The notes beneath the pieces were generated by a model, which was not told the DNA's origin, did not search any database, and saw only the letters and a list, made by a program, of their open reading frames with translations. From a virus: 35,273 nucleotides of DNA. Shown one piece after another: positions 25,037 through 33,822 of this stretch (the first letter of the stretch is position 1; the number at the start of each line of letters is the position of its first letter). Location of the stretch: the IMG/VR virus record IMGVR_UViG_3300017740_000028, positions 1-35,273 of that record, one strand, 5' to 3'. A program made the position numbers and the translations under genes.

Positions 25037-28000
25037 TGTTCTTCTAACCAATCGTAATCGTTAATTTTATTTAACTCAGTTGGATTGTTCTTATTTGCCA
25101 AAGCGAATACTTTCCCTTCCTTAGCACCTCGCATGGCATCATCGCAGTATTGACTATTTGCTATTGGATTGAGCCAACTTTCTAAACGTTTATCGCTATC
25201 AGGGTCTTTGCTTAGTGTAAGTTTTACTGATTCTCTAAAGGCACTACGCCAAGTACTGTAAGGATCAGTGTTAAATCTAGTGACACAACTTACTTCTGGC
25301 ATTGCTTTAAAACGTTTACTAAGTCCAGTAGTAAAGTCTAGTCCCCAACTAGTTGCTTCGCGTACTTGTTCTGTATTGAATAATTTAACACCACCGTATC
25401 CGTATTCTTCGCCTGTAATTGGATTGCTACTTGCCCAAACATGGACTACTTCTTCATCATACACATCTGGAATATAACTGAAATCAAAGTCTTCTGTAAT
25501 GTCAGCATCAGCATCTACTACCCAAAACATTTCGCTTTTAACCATATTTGCCGCCTGTTTATGTGCGTTAAATATACCTTTAATGTCTTTGACCCAGGTA
25601 ACATCAAACCGTGCTGTAAGACGCTCATATGCTGTCTGTGCCGCGGTTTCTTTGTATGATAGAAACACTATATCGTATGGTTTAGACACACATAATGCGT
25701 TTTTAACGTATTGTAGTTTACCCTTTGATGTTTTACTATACTTGATGTCATCACTGCTGTAAGACGTTTTAAATACGTCTAAGAGGGGGTTTGGCCATAG
25801 TCTAACACCGCCATACGCATGAACTTTACCTGTTTTAGGGTTTAGTTTTTGCCAAACATGTACTTTATCTGCGTTTTCTACTGCTGGTTTAAATCTACCT
25901 GTAAAGTTTACAGTATCAACATTATTATCTATAGTCCAAAAATATGCTTTATTATCATCGTCTACAAATTTATTTAATTGCTCTTTTAGTGGTATATTGC
26001 TGTCAAATGTGTATACATTCCATTCAGGTGTTTCACTAGCCTGTTTTGGCATTAATTTTAAATCGTCATAAGTGTTATTGACTATTTCTTTTTGTGTAAA
26101 TGTATTATCTTTAAATAATTCAGTAGGGCAAAGTCTAACGTCTGTGTGATTACCGTACTCGTCTTGCCAAACGTGAACATTCTTTATATCCCATTGAGTT
26201 GGGTAGTAACTAAAGTCGAACGACTTTGACACTTGAACACAATAGTCTACTACCCAAAACATTTTTGTTGTTGTCTTTTCCGCACATGATTTATAAAATT
26301 CTGCTACACCGTTTTTAACATCGTCTGCTGTCATTGTGTAAACAGGATATTCTTTTTGTGTACAGCAACTTTCTCTAATGTACTTTGGTCTGCCTTTTGT
26401 TTGCGGTACTTTAGGACATAAACTTACACCGCCATAATCGTATTGCTTTCCTGTAATAGGATTAAGTTTTTGCCATACATGAGTTTTACCATTATCCCAA
26501 ATCTTAGGAACAAAATTAAAGTCAAAATCTTCCATCACATCTACGTCTGGATCAACTACCCAAAACCAACTAGATGTTGTATTTTTACGTCCTTGCTCTT
26601 CTGAATCAAATACAGGGAATGTAAGTTGCTCTCCGAACGGAGTTGTTTCGTGAATATTAAATCCGCTATCCTTATGATTAGCAGGTACCCAATATATACC
26701 TCCCATTTCGTCTGGATACTTATGTTCTAATTGACCTCTTACTTGATAAACGTGTACTTGATTTTTTTCATTTTCGTTTTGCCACGGTACAAAGTTAAAA
26801 TCATCGTCATCTAAAATATATTCATTATCTACTAACCAGCAATCTTCTGTAATTGAATTGTATTCAGTAGGATTAGTTACTCGACGTATTGGAAATGTTT
26901 TAGCACTTATAACTAAAGGATCTTTATGAATTTTTAATTCTTCAGTACTGCTATCAGGATACCAATAAAGTCCGCCCATGCTTTCAGGGTATTTGTTTGT
27001 TAATTGGTTGTGTATATGGAATACATGAATTTTATCTGTGTCAAAAGAATCAGGTGCCCACTTTATACTTTCATCCAATCTATACGAACTATCTGCTACC
27101 CAACAACTGTGATCTTTGTTAGGATTTATAGATGGATCATCTTGATAGTATAATGGATACTCAGGTATAGCATTTAGCATTTCGGCATGTATAACAATGT
27201 CTCCGTTCCAGTCAACTGGTACCCATCTAAGACCGCCCATGCTTTCAGGATACTTATGTCTAAGTTGCTCGCCTACATGAAAAGTATGTATACAATTTTG
27301 CTGGAATAAAGGCGGCGCCCATTCTATCTTTTGTTTTAACTCGTATTCGCTATCTACAATCCAACAGTCTTGGAAAACTTCTGTGTACTCGTCGACGTTA
27401 TCCACTTTTACAACCGGATAACTTCTGTCGCTAGTTGGATTAGTAGCAACATATTTAATACTGCTAGTATCGTATGCTTTAGGAACTAACTTTACACCGC
27501 CACATCTATTATCACTAATGTTAGTAATACTTTTTGGATACTTATGTTCTAATTGATTAGGTATTTTAAAAACTTGTATTAATTTTTGATCATACTTAGC
27601 AGGTACATATTTAAAAACATCATTAAGTTCGTGTTCGCTATCTACTAGCCAAAACATTTTTGTTCTACTCTTTCTAGCAGGCGATTCATAATCATTGATG
27701 TTGTCTGTATAAAAAATATCATACCTAACAGGCACTACATCTTTTTGATATTTGTGTTTTGTAAAATCAAAATCTTTATGTACAAGTCTAATACCGCCAC
27801 AGCGATTATCCCATGCGTCTGTATATTCTAGTGGGTACCTTTCTTCTAAATGTCCTGGTAATTTAAATACATGAATAAATTCTCTTTCGTGTACAGCAGG
27901 AACATATAATAATTTTCCATTAAATTGAAACTCTCTGTCAACGACCCAGAACCAATCTGTTTTACTACGTTCAGCATACTCACTATAAACTTCTGCCGTG

Positions 28001-28878
28001 AATTCGTCATCATCAATGTAAAATACATCATAACTTTCGTCCTCTACTGGACACGCAGGATGTATTTTTGTTTCTGCTTGTTTCCAATCTTTAGGTACTA
28101 ACCTGATACCGCCCATAGCCATTGGATATTTTTCTTGTAATTGGTATGGCATTTTAAATACATGTATCATTGAATCTTCAAAAGGGTTAGGTACCCAATC
28201 TAAAGTATTAGCATTTATATGATACTGAGAATCAATCAGCCAAACATAATCATCGTCAAATATATTACGTTGGGCATAGTCTTCAACGTCCTTTACATAA
28301 AATACAGGATAGGTAGCACTAGCATCTAAAAAGTTATGATACTTAGTGTCGCACTTTTTCCAATTACGCGGATATAATTTTATGCCGCCTTCTTTGTCTG
28401 GATACTTATGCTCTAGTTGACCACGTAAATGAAAACTATGTATAAAGTCTGGCTCGAAATTACTCGGTGCCCAATTAATATCCTTAGTGTCAAATTTATA
28501 GTCCGGATCTACACACCAAACGTATGTAGCAAATTCGTTTAATTCAAAATAATCACCCGGTGTACTAGTATCTAAAATGTCAAATGTTTTCTTACAAACA
28601 ACATCATTCATTTCCTTAATACCTTGTGAATCTTTTTTAGGTATTAATTTGACTCCACCGTAATTATTTTTGTTCCACTTCCATACATGTTCGTAAGTGT
28701 GGTCGTATGGCTTAGGTGTGTATTCTAAAACATCAAAGTCTAGCAACTCTGTATTAGGTTCAATGAGCCAATACAGTTTTGTTTTAGATTGTATTTGGTC
28801 AGTATTGTGTATTTGTTTAGCAAAAGGATAATTATCCTTTAGACTATCATTATCACCTATATAAAAAATATCATACAT
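25024..28878 (-). CDS. Twelve-repeat GT-like protein (1284 aa)
   Basis: Starts 'MYDIFYIGDNDSL', overlapping the upstream stop by 8 nt. It is built of twelve divergent units of about 70-100 residues. Each unit runs: a YDI/YPV strand, a 'FWVVD'-type strand, a 'F.YVP..WD...IHVF' block and a 'GG.(K/R)L.P' end. Starts are near residues 2, 98, 189, 283, 386, 487, 574, 661, 753, 844, 953 and 1068. The last unit is fullest: 'YDIVFLSYKE', 'IKGIFNAHKQAA', 'MFWVVDADAD', 'NPITGEEYGYGGVKLF', then a 117-residue end with 'TWRSAFRESVKLTLS'. This matches the plus-strand 319-residue gene. The acidic 'DADAD' is lost in most units ('VDSEYEL', 'VDSSYRL'), so probably only the C-terminal unit could be catalytic. 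Function is inferred: a GT-A-like repeat scaffold or sugar-binding protein. No signal peptide. Confidence 0.75.
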   Translation of the reverse strand: MYDIFYIGDNDSLKDNYPFAKQIHNTDQIQSKTKLYWLIEPNTELLDFDVLEYTPKPYDHTYEHVWKWNKNNYGGVKLIPKKDSQGIKEMNDVVCKKTFDILDTSTPGDYFELNEFATYVWCVDPDYKFDTKDINWAPSNFEPDFIHSFHLRGQLEHKYPDKEGGIKLYPRNWKKCDTKYHNFLDASATYPVFYVKDVEDYAQRNIFDDDYVWLIDSQYHINANTLDWVPNPFEDSMIHVFKMPYQLQEKYPMAMGGIRLVPKDWKQAETKIHPACPVEDESYDVFYIDDDEFTAEVYSEYAERSKTDWFWVVDREFQFNGKLLYVPAVHEREFIHVFKLPGHLEERYPLEYTDAWDNRCGGIRLVHKDFDFTKHKYQKDVVPVRYDIFYTDNINDYESPARKSRTKMFWLVDSEHELNDVFKYVPAKYDQKLIQVFKIPNQLEHKYPKSITNISDNRCGGVKLVPKAYDTSSIKYVATNPTSDRSYPVVKVDNVDEYTEVFQDCWIVDSEYELKQKIEWAPPLFQQNCIHTFHVGEQLRHKYPESMGGLRWVPVDWNGDIVIHAEMLNAIPEYPLYYQDDPSINPNKDHSCWVADSSYRLDESIKWAPDSFDTDKIHVFHIHNQLTNKYPESMGGLYWYPDSSTEELKIHKDPLVISAKTFPIRRVTNPTEYNSITEDCWLVDNEYILDDDDFNFVPWQNENEKNQVHVYQVRGQLEHKYPDEMGGIYWVPANHKDSGFNIHETTPFGEQLTFPVFDSEEQGRKNTTSSWFWVVDPDVDVMEDFDFNFVPKIWDNGKTHVWQKLNPITGKQYDYGGVSLCPKVPQTKGRPKYIRESCCTQKEYPVYTMTADDVKNGVAEFYKSCAEKTTTKMFWVVDYCVQVSKSFDFSYYPTQWDIKNVHVWQDEYGNHTDVRLCPTELFKDNTFTQKEIVNNTYDDLKLMPKQASETPEWNVYTFDSNIPLKEQLNKFVDDDNKAYFWTIDNNVDTVNFTGRFKPAVENADKVHVWQKLNPKTGKVHAYGGVRLWPNPLLDVFKTSYSSDDIKYSKTSKGKLQYVKNALCVSKPYDIVFLSYKETAAQTAYERLTARFDVTWVKDIKGIFNAHKQAANMVKSEMFWVVDADADITEDFDFSYIPDVYDEEVVHVWASSNPITGEEYGYGGVKLFNTEQVREATSWGLDFTTGLSKRFKAMPEVSCVTRFNTDPYSTWRSAFRESVKLTLSKDPDSDKRLESWLNPIANSQYCDDAMRGAKEGKVFALANKNNPTELNKINDYDWLEEQWKA
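25378..28875 (-). repeat. Twelve tandem protein-level repeats
   Basis: Coding repeats inside the 1284-residue protein. At DNA level they have diverged beyond direct recognition, but the protein order is constant. Three subtypes are visible: units 2-8 use an 'LEHKYP..MGG' block (for example 'GQLEHKYPDEMGG'), units 4 and 5 add an inserted 'DNRCGG' loop, and units 9, 11 and 12 use 'NPITG...YGYGG'. Unit 1 and unit 10 are irregular. The pattern suggests stepwise duplication from one end, not recent recombination. Confidence 0.75.
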
Positions 28879-29119
28879 TACGGTACTCTTTATGAGATTT
28901 AACTATTGACTCGACTAGATCATTAATGTGTAAAAGTTCAGCATCTATGCCGTCATACCTACGCATTAACTCTTCGCCCCATACAGGACATGTACCTATA
29001 TGGTCCGGCAAAGTACCGCCACAAGTAGTACACTTACCTTGTAACTTTTTCTTAATCGTCCTTAGTATGGACTGGGACGTTGTATTTTTCTTCGAAGTCT
29101 GCGGCATCTTTCTCATCAT
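28871..29119 (-). CDS. Small CCHC zinc-binding-like protein
   Basis: 82 residues from ATG 29119 (78 from the ATG at 29107, which has a weak GAG-containing site before it). The N-terminal 20 residues lie in another frame over the end of the carbamoyltransferase, so the true start is uncertain. 'KCTTCGG' and 'LPDHIGTCP' give C30-x2-C33-x6-H40-x3-C44, a zinc-knuckle-like set (classical knuckles are CX2CX4HX4C, so the spacing differs). A helical acidic segment ('IDAELLHINDLVESIVK') follows. It may bind zinc and a nucleic acid or protein partner. Its stop overlaps the next gene's start by 8 nt. Confidence 0.55.
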   Translation of the reverse strand: MMRKMPQTSKKNTTSQSILRTIKKKLQGKCTTCGGTLPDHIGTCPVWGEELMRRYDGIDAELLHINDLVESIVKSHKEYRNV

Positions 29120-30590
29120 TAACTATAGGCATGCCTTTGATATTTAAACTAGTGTTCAATACCATTGGGCAACCTGTTTTATTATAAAATTGTGTCATGA
29201 GTTCATATAACTCAGGGTGTTGTTCTTTGTTTACAGTTTGTACTCTGCTAGTACCGTCAGCATGTACTATAGCAGGAAACTCATCTGGTTTCTTACACCT
29301 AGCAACATACTGCATATATGGAGCATCACTAACACCTCCTGGCATTTCAAAATACTCATGTACATGTTCCTGTAATATAATTGGAGCAAAAGGTCTAAAC
29401 TCTTGCCTACGTTTAATTTTGTTTACTTTATCTTTTATTTTATTGCCACGTGGGTCAGCACATAAAGTTCTATTGCCTAATGCTCTTGGACCAAACTCTG
29501 CTTTACCATTTGCTATACCAAATATTTCTCCAGCAAGTAAACTTTCTAATGATTTTTTAATAGGGTACGGACCTTCAATGTTATTTCCTAAGTAAGGACC
29601 TTCCCATTTTATTTTAGTACCAGATGTGTTATAAGCATGTAGAGCCGCGGCACCTAAACTACTACCAGCATCACCTGGGTTAGGCATAATGTGTATATTG
29701 CTAAACATTGAGAACAATCTGCTATTAGCAACACAATTAAGGGCAACGCCGCCCATGAATACTAAATTATCACTTTTTGTTTTCATTAAAGCATATCTGG
29801 CAAATTCAAAAATTCTTTGCTCTACTACAGCCTGAGCACTAGCGGCAATATCATAATCAAGTTTAGTATGTCCATACTCGTCTATACGTTTAAGTTTATC
29901 TCTGCCTAAATAAGACTTAGGTAAGCCTCTTTGTAAGTTTTTCTTCATTTGAATAACATTAGCAGGTTCTGTACAATTTGCGTCTGTAAAAAATTCTGTA
30001 TGCATAGCATCAGCAAAATGTGGTTGACCATATGCGGCCATACCCATTAATACATATTCGTCTTCCATAGGCTTTAATCCTACGTGAGCAGTCATGGCAC
30101 TATAAAATAATCCTAAACTACTAGGAAAATTTACACTATGAATTTTTTTAAGGATACCGTTTTTCCAATGCCAGATACTTGCTGTATCAAATTCTCCTAT
30201 AGCATCTATAACCATAACAGCGGCATCATCAAATGTACTTGTCAATACTCCAGCGGCGGCATGTGTTTCGTGATGCCAATAAGATTTGATTGGAATACCT
30301 GCTAGTTCTGGAAAGAAGTCTTTGATCCATGCTTTCATAGAGTGTTCTCTGAGTGCGGACCAGTTACCGGCATATATATTTCTAAGTTTCTTAACAAAAG
30401 ACTTTTCGTGTAATACAATTACATCTGGTTTGCCAAACTTTAAGCAGTCGGCAATCATATCGTGATTGAGAAAAGGATCGTTTTTATTTTTACTATATCT
30501 TTCAGAATGTGAAGCATACAGAATTTTGTCGTCCTCTACAACTGTAGCGGCGGCATCATGAAATTGAAAACTTAAACCTAATATTCGCAT
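29052..30590 (-). CDS. NodU/CmcH-family carbamoyltransferase
   Basis: 512 residues; it starts 'MRILGLSFQFHDAAA', the usual beginning of the family. Visible motifs: 'HHETHAAAG' (106-114) with the conserved His residues, 'LMGMAAYG' (181-188), 'GGVALNCVAN' (280-289), 'NPGDAGSSLGAA' (304-315), 'EFGPRALGNRT' (365-375), 'RPFAP' (399-403) and 'NTSLN' (479-483). The N-terminal part is the ASKHA-fold Kae1-like domain and the C-terminal part makes the carbamoyl-adenylate. The family transfers a carbamoyl group from carbamoyl phosphate to a hydroxyl of a sugar or antibiotic. Many members run to about 570-600 residues, so this copy has a short C-terminal end after 'NTSLNIKG'. Only 4 nt separate it from the 58-residue gene upstream. 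Confidence 0.92.
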   Translation of the reverse strand: MRILGLSFQFHDAAATVVEDDKILYASHSERYSKNKNDPFLNHDMIADCLKFGKPDVIVLHEKSFVKKLRNIYAGNWSALREHSMKAWIKDFFPELAGIPIKSYWHHETHAAAGVLTSTFDDAAVMVIDAIGEFDTASIWHWKNGILKKIHSVNFPSSLGLFYSAMTAHVGLKPMEDEYVLMGMAAYGQPHFADAMHTEFFTDANCTEPANVIQMKKNLQRGLPKSYLGRDKLKRIDEYGHTKLDYDIAASAQAVVEQRIFEFARYALMKTKSDNLVFMGGVALNCVANSRLFSMFSNIHIMPNPGDAGSSLGAAALHAYNTSGTKIKWEGPYLGNNIEGPYPIKKSLESLLAGEIFGIANGKAEFGPRALGNRTLCADPRGNKIKDKVNKIKRRQEFRPFAPIILQEHVHEYFEMPGGVSDAPYMQYVARCKKPDEFPAIVHADGTSRVQTVNKEQHPELYELMTQFYNKTGCPMVLNTSLNIKGMPIVNDEKDAADFEEKYNVPVHTKDD

Positions 30591-30594
30591 ATAA

Positions 30595-30771
30595 TTATCT
30601 GTAAATGAAAGGATCTCTTTTTCTTAATTCTTCAAGTCGTTTCTTGATGATCTTTTCTTTTTCAGATAATTTTGTTTCTTCTGATTCGTCTTCACCGTAA
30701 CGACCTCGTTCTTCGTTACCGTCATGATTAAGTTCTGTGAGTTCTTTCTGTGTCTTTTTAAAGTCGTTCAT
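30595..30771 (-). CDS. Small charged, coiled-coil-like protein
   Basis: 58 residues starting 'MNDFKKTQKELTELNHDG'; a Glu-rich middle ('NEERGRYGEDESEETK') is followed by a basic helix ('KEKIIKKRLEELRKRDPFIY'). No Cys, no membrane segment. It fills the gap between the 523-residue GT-like gene (4 nt away) and the carbamoyltransferase (4 nt away), and the reading frame is clean. Its ATG sits 5 nt after a GATAAATA late-type element, so the message could be leaderless. Helical, charged protein of unknown function; it may bridge partners in the operon, but nothing in the sequence shows that. Confidence 0.6.
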   Translation of the reverse strand: MNDFKKTQKELTELNHDGNEERGRYGEDESEETKLSEKEKIIKKRLEELRKRDPFIYR

Positions 30772-30775
30772 AACA

Positions 30776-32347
30776 CTATTTATCGCGTTTTAGTATATCA
30801 TCAAAGAGATTATTGAATATGTTTACAGAATTTTCCACAGCAAAAAAATGATTTCTGTTGTGTTCTAACTTATCTCTAATCAAATTAATTTCTAGTTTAT
30901 TTTCACAGGCCTTTTTAATTTCAGCACATACCATTTCAATCCTTTTTCCGTCATTGCCTTCGCTATCATAGTTTTCGTCAAACCAATCAGGGAAAGTTTC
31001 GAATCCTAGTTGACGCAATCTATCTAGTGCTCCTGGATGGGTAGCAAGTATAAATGGATGTCCGTACATTATAGGTTTGAAAGTTTTTTCTGTTAAAAAG
31101 CCTATGTCTGTTGGTGTGTTATTGTAATATGTTTGCTCAGTAAAGTCAACTAAATATTGTCTAAAGATTCCTTCTTGAGAAACAAGTGAAGGAGTAAATG
31201 AACTTTCATTAACAATAGTAAAGTCTGTTTTCGCATACCATTCCCAATTTACCCAACGATCTCTAAATTCATAATTTTCATGTCCTTCTGAATTAAACAT
31301 ATCAGAGTTCACAGCATGTTTATTATCAATTAAATCGTTCTCTACAACAATGGGCAATGTGTGTTTTAATTTTTCATATTCTTCGCGGTTTAGCGACTCA
31401 CCAAATATTTCGAGATGTTTGTTTACTGTCTCTGCTGAACCAAACTCATTTACACCGTGATTGTAGAATGGTTTGCTAGGATCTAGTGAAAACCTAGCAC
31501 TAACTATACCATGATCTAATAAATCATTCTGTACAAGATAATTAACAATGTACAAGCGATGGTCTTTCATATAGTTATTCAAACAAATGTATTTTAATGG
31601 CTTGTTATCTTTTTGTATTAGTTCTGGTTGATAGTTTTTGTATATTAATTTGTTACGTTCGTCATTGTCAGCACTAGATTTATTACCCTGTAGTTCGTGT
31701 AACATAAAAAATTCAATGCTAATCATATCAATGCCAAACTCTTGTTTAATTAGATTCTTTCTTGACAGTTTGCCTGGCTCCATATATGGAATATCATGTG
31801 CCGCATACAAGTACTTAACAAAGTCTGCTTTACCAAACAATGAATGTAACCAGTAAAATAATCTATGTAAACTATATGACTCTGCCTCAAAGGCATTGTC
31901 TATAACAACGTTAATGCCTTCTTGGTATGCTGTATTCCACATGTGGTAAGGTACAATGTAACTATGTAACCTATGTACGATAACAACTACATTGGTTGCT
32001 TCTTGTTTTGCTTGTCTTATTATATTGCCTATGTTTGTCACATCGTCAGGATTATTAAAATGTTCTACAGTTACGTCTTTATTAAGTAAAGATTCAAATT
32101 TATTCTCGCCATTAAAGTGTATATCATTTTGTGCGTCTAGTTGACTAATCATATATGGTTGCGACCAGTGGTCCTTGTATAACTTATCGCTTTCTGTCCA
32201 ACTTTTGTATTCGTTGTAGTGTGCGTCTGGCTCAGGGTCTATTAAAGGAAATATATGCGTTGGCGCATATAAATCATTAGGATTATTAAGATAGTTATCT
32301 ACTAATGCTCCTTTGTTGAATGATAATATTTTTAGTTTTTCTTTCAT
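30776..32347 (-). CDS. Exostosin/fucosyltransferase-like glycosyltransferase, copy 2
   Basis: 523 residues, ATGA overlap with the previous gene. 'YICLNNYMKDHRLYIV' (253-268) and 'FLTEKTFKPIMYGHPFIL' (417-434), with 'GALDRLRQLGFETFPDW' after it, form the conserved C-terminal half of a GT-B-like nucleotide-sugar transferase; the 'F.TEK..KP' block resembles the donor-binding motif of fucosyltransferases ('F..SEK'). Similar genes occur in marine phages. The N-terminal half is aromatic-rich and less conserved. It would transfer a sugar, donor and acceptor unknown. It is a paralogue of the 492-residue gene immediately upstream, with the same motif order. Confidence 0.65.
   Translation of the reverse strand: MKEKLKILSFNKGALVDNYLNNPNDLYAPTHIFPLIDPEPDAHYNEYKSWTESDKLYKDHWSQPYMISQLDAQNDIHFNGENKFESLLNKDVTVEHFNNPDDVTNIGNIIRQAKQEATNVVVIVHRLHSYIVPYHMWNTAYQEGINVVIDNAFEAESYSLHRLFYWLHSLFGKADFVKYLYAAHDIPYMEPGKLSRKNLIKQEFGIDMISIEFFMLHELQGNKSSADNDERNKLIYKNYQPELIQKDNKPLKYICLNNYMKDHRLYIVNYLVQNDLLDHGIVSARFSLDPSKPFYNHGVNEFGSAETVNKHLEIFGESLNREEYEKLKHTLPIVVENDLIDNKHAVNSDMFNSEGHENYEFRDRWVNWEWYAKTDFTIVNESSFTPSLVSQEGIFRQYLVDFTEQTYYNNTPTDIGFLTEKTFKPIMYGHPFILATHPGALDRLRQLGFETFPDWFDENYDSEGNDGKRIEMVCAEIKKACENKLEINLIRDKLEHNRNHFFAVENSVNIFNNLFDDILKRDK
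30777..30784 (-). promoter_or_regulatory. Candidate late promoter (GATAAATA)
   Basis: Minus-strand GATAAATAGTGTT overlaps the stop region of the 523-residue gene and is 5 nt from the ATG at 30771. It shares the ATAAATA-G/C-T form with the plus-strand sites. Because AT-rich 8-mers occur by chance, and this one overlaps codons, confidence is lower. Confidence 0.4.
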
Positions 32348-33822
32348 ATGTATTTCTTTAAGAACGCATTAATATGAATCATTATTTGTTCTTTGTCGTA
32401 AAATGTCCTATAGTTATGTATAATTTTATCTAACGTATTGCTAGATATACGCGAACGGTCAAAGTTCTTTATAATTTCTAAAAACGTATTATAACGTAAA
32501 TTGTGGTCTGAGTCAAGATCATAAGTGTCGTCACAATTGAACTCTTCATGAAAGTTTTCAAATTCTTGACTCGATAATGTTTTTGTTGTACCCGGCATTC
32601 CAAACGGTATAAACATATGGCCATACTGTATTGGTTTATAAACCTTCTCAGTAAGGAATACTCTCCACGGCTCATGCGTTACATCTTTAATTAGTACTTC
32701 TGGATATGAATCTATAAATGATGGCTCGTAATAAGTTTCTACTGCCAAAGAGTACACTGAGTTTTTATATATCTCGTTTGAAAAACTTCTATCATTTAGC
32801 ATATCGGGTGTGTTATCTTTTAACTTCACTTCGTTAAACTCTTTTAACTCTGGAATAATTATTTGTTCTGGATACTGCTTTAACTTCTCTAGTAACTGAC
32901 TCGGTGTCTTGTTATACATTTTTAATTCATTAAGCATTCTTGGTGAGTGTTGTTGCTCAAACCAAAGTTCTGCTATAACTGGTTGTACAATATGTTTTTT
33001 AGCAGGATACTGCCAACGTCTTGATACATAATTATTTTCTAACAAATTAAGATGTCTAAGATCTTCAAGCAACGCCATTCTATGAAACCTTGGTCTATTA
33101 TTCAAACATAAAAAGTCTTTGGTTTTTTGCGTATTAAAATTTTCTATAATTTGATTTTCTGTTGTGGCATTGTTTATATGAGTATATGATGTTTTGTGAT
33201 CTGAAGTGATAGTGTCGTCTGTAGCAACTAATACTTCGTTAACTCTAAAGTAATTGAATACATCTATATTTACACCAGTATAATTTCTAAATGCGTCTGA
33301 TATATTTGTACTTTCATTCAGTGAGTCACCGCCAACTATAAATGTAAAATTTTTGCCAATTTCAAATAAGTCATTAAGTATTTTTAATACTGGATAGTAG
33401 TAAGTAAAAGTAAATGCTTCAAACGATGCGTCAATTAAAATAGGACATTCTACTTGCCCTAGTATTGATATATCCTCTTCAGTGAGAAACACTAAATCAT
33501 CAGCATGAATAAACAGCAAATCAGTTCTTGCTATAAGATCAGATTCATGGATTTTTAATTGCTTAGTTATGTAGGTGTGTGGTCCGTACCCTCCTACACG
33601 CCGAACATCTAGGCTTCCAAATAAATGTGGAATATGCGGTGTGCCTCTAGCAGTATTAGTAAAATACGACACGCCTGAATTTAAATCTTCACAAAATATT
33701 TTTTCTTCAATAATAGGTGGTTCGCTACACCAGGAAGATTGTATAGTTAAGTATTCTTCTATAACAGGATTTATATCGTGTCGATCAGAAAAATCTATCC
33801 AAGCAATTCGAATATCAGACAT
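32344..33822 (-). CDS. Exostosin/fucosyltransferase-like glycosyltransferase, copy 1
   Basis: 492 residues from ATG 33822; the codon before it is GTG, so a GTG start one codon earlier is possible. It overlaps the radical SAM stop by 8 nt and the next gene by ATGA. Motifs: 'FLCLNNRPRFHR' (237-248), 'VYSLAVETYYE' (356-366) and 'FLTEKVYKPIQYGHMFIP' (389-406). The first and last correspond to 'YICLNNYMKDHR' and 'FLTEKTFKPIMYGHPFIL' of the next gene, so the two are old tandem paralogues. By analogy with fucosyltransferase/exostosin GT-B enzymes, the C-terminal block should bind a nucleotide sugar. Substrates unknown. The N-terminal 200 residues show no recognisable family. Confidence 0.65.
   Translation of the reverse strand: MSDIRIAWIDFSDRHDINPVIEEYLTIQSSWCSEPPIIEEKIFCEDLNSGVSYFTNTARGTPHIPHLFGSLDVRRVGGYGPHTYITKQLKIHESDLIARTDLLFIHADDLVFLTEEDISILGQVECPILIDASFEAFTFTYYYPVLKILNDLFEIGKNFTFIVGGDSLNESTNISDAFRNYTGVNIDVFNYFRVNEVLVATDDTITSDHKTSYTHINNATTENQIIENFNTQKTKDFLCLNNRPRFHRMALLEDLRHLNLLENNYVSRRWQYPAKKHIVQPVIAELWFEQQHSPRMLNELKMYNKTPSQLLEKLKQYPEQIIIPELKEFNEVKLKDNTPDMLNDRSFSNEIYKNSVYSLAVETYYEPSFIDSYPEVLIKDVTHEPWRVFLTEKVYKPIQYGHMFIPFGMPGTTKTLSSQEFENFHEEFNCDDTYDLDSDHNLRYNTFLEIIKNFDRSRISSNTLDKIIHNYRTFYDKEQIMIHINAFLKKYI

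Noticed and set aside
25037-25051. TTG start at 25051 for the methyltransferase-like gene and TTG at 35050 for the fourth radical SAM gene
   Set aside because: Both have an ATG five codons later; neither TTG has a ribosome site.
29197-29595. 132-codon plus-strand frame over the carbamoyltransferase
   Set aside because: It lies entirely inside a gene with all family motifs intact; composition is that of an antisense shadow (Cys/Leu/Ser-rich).
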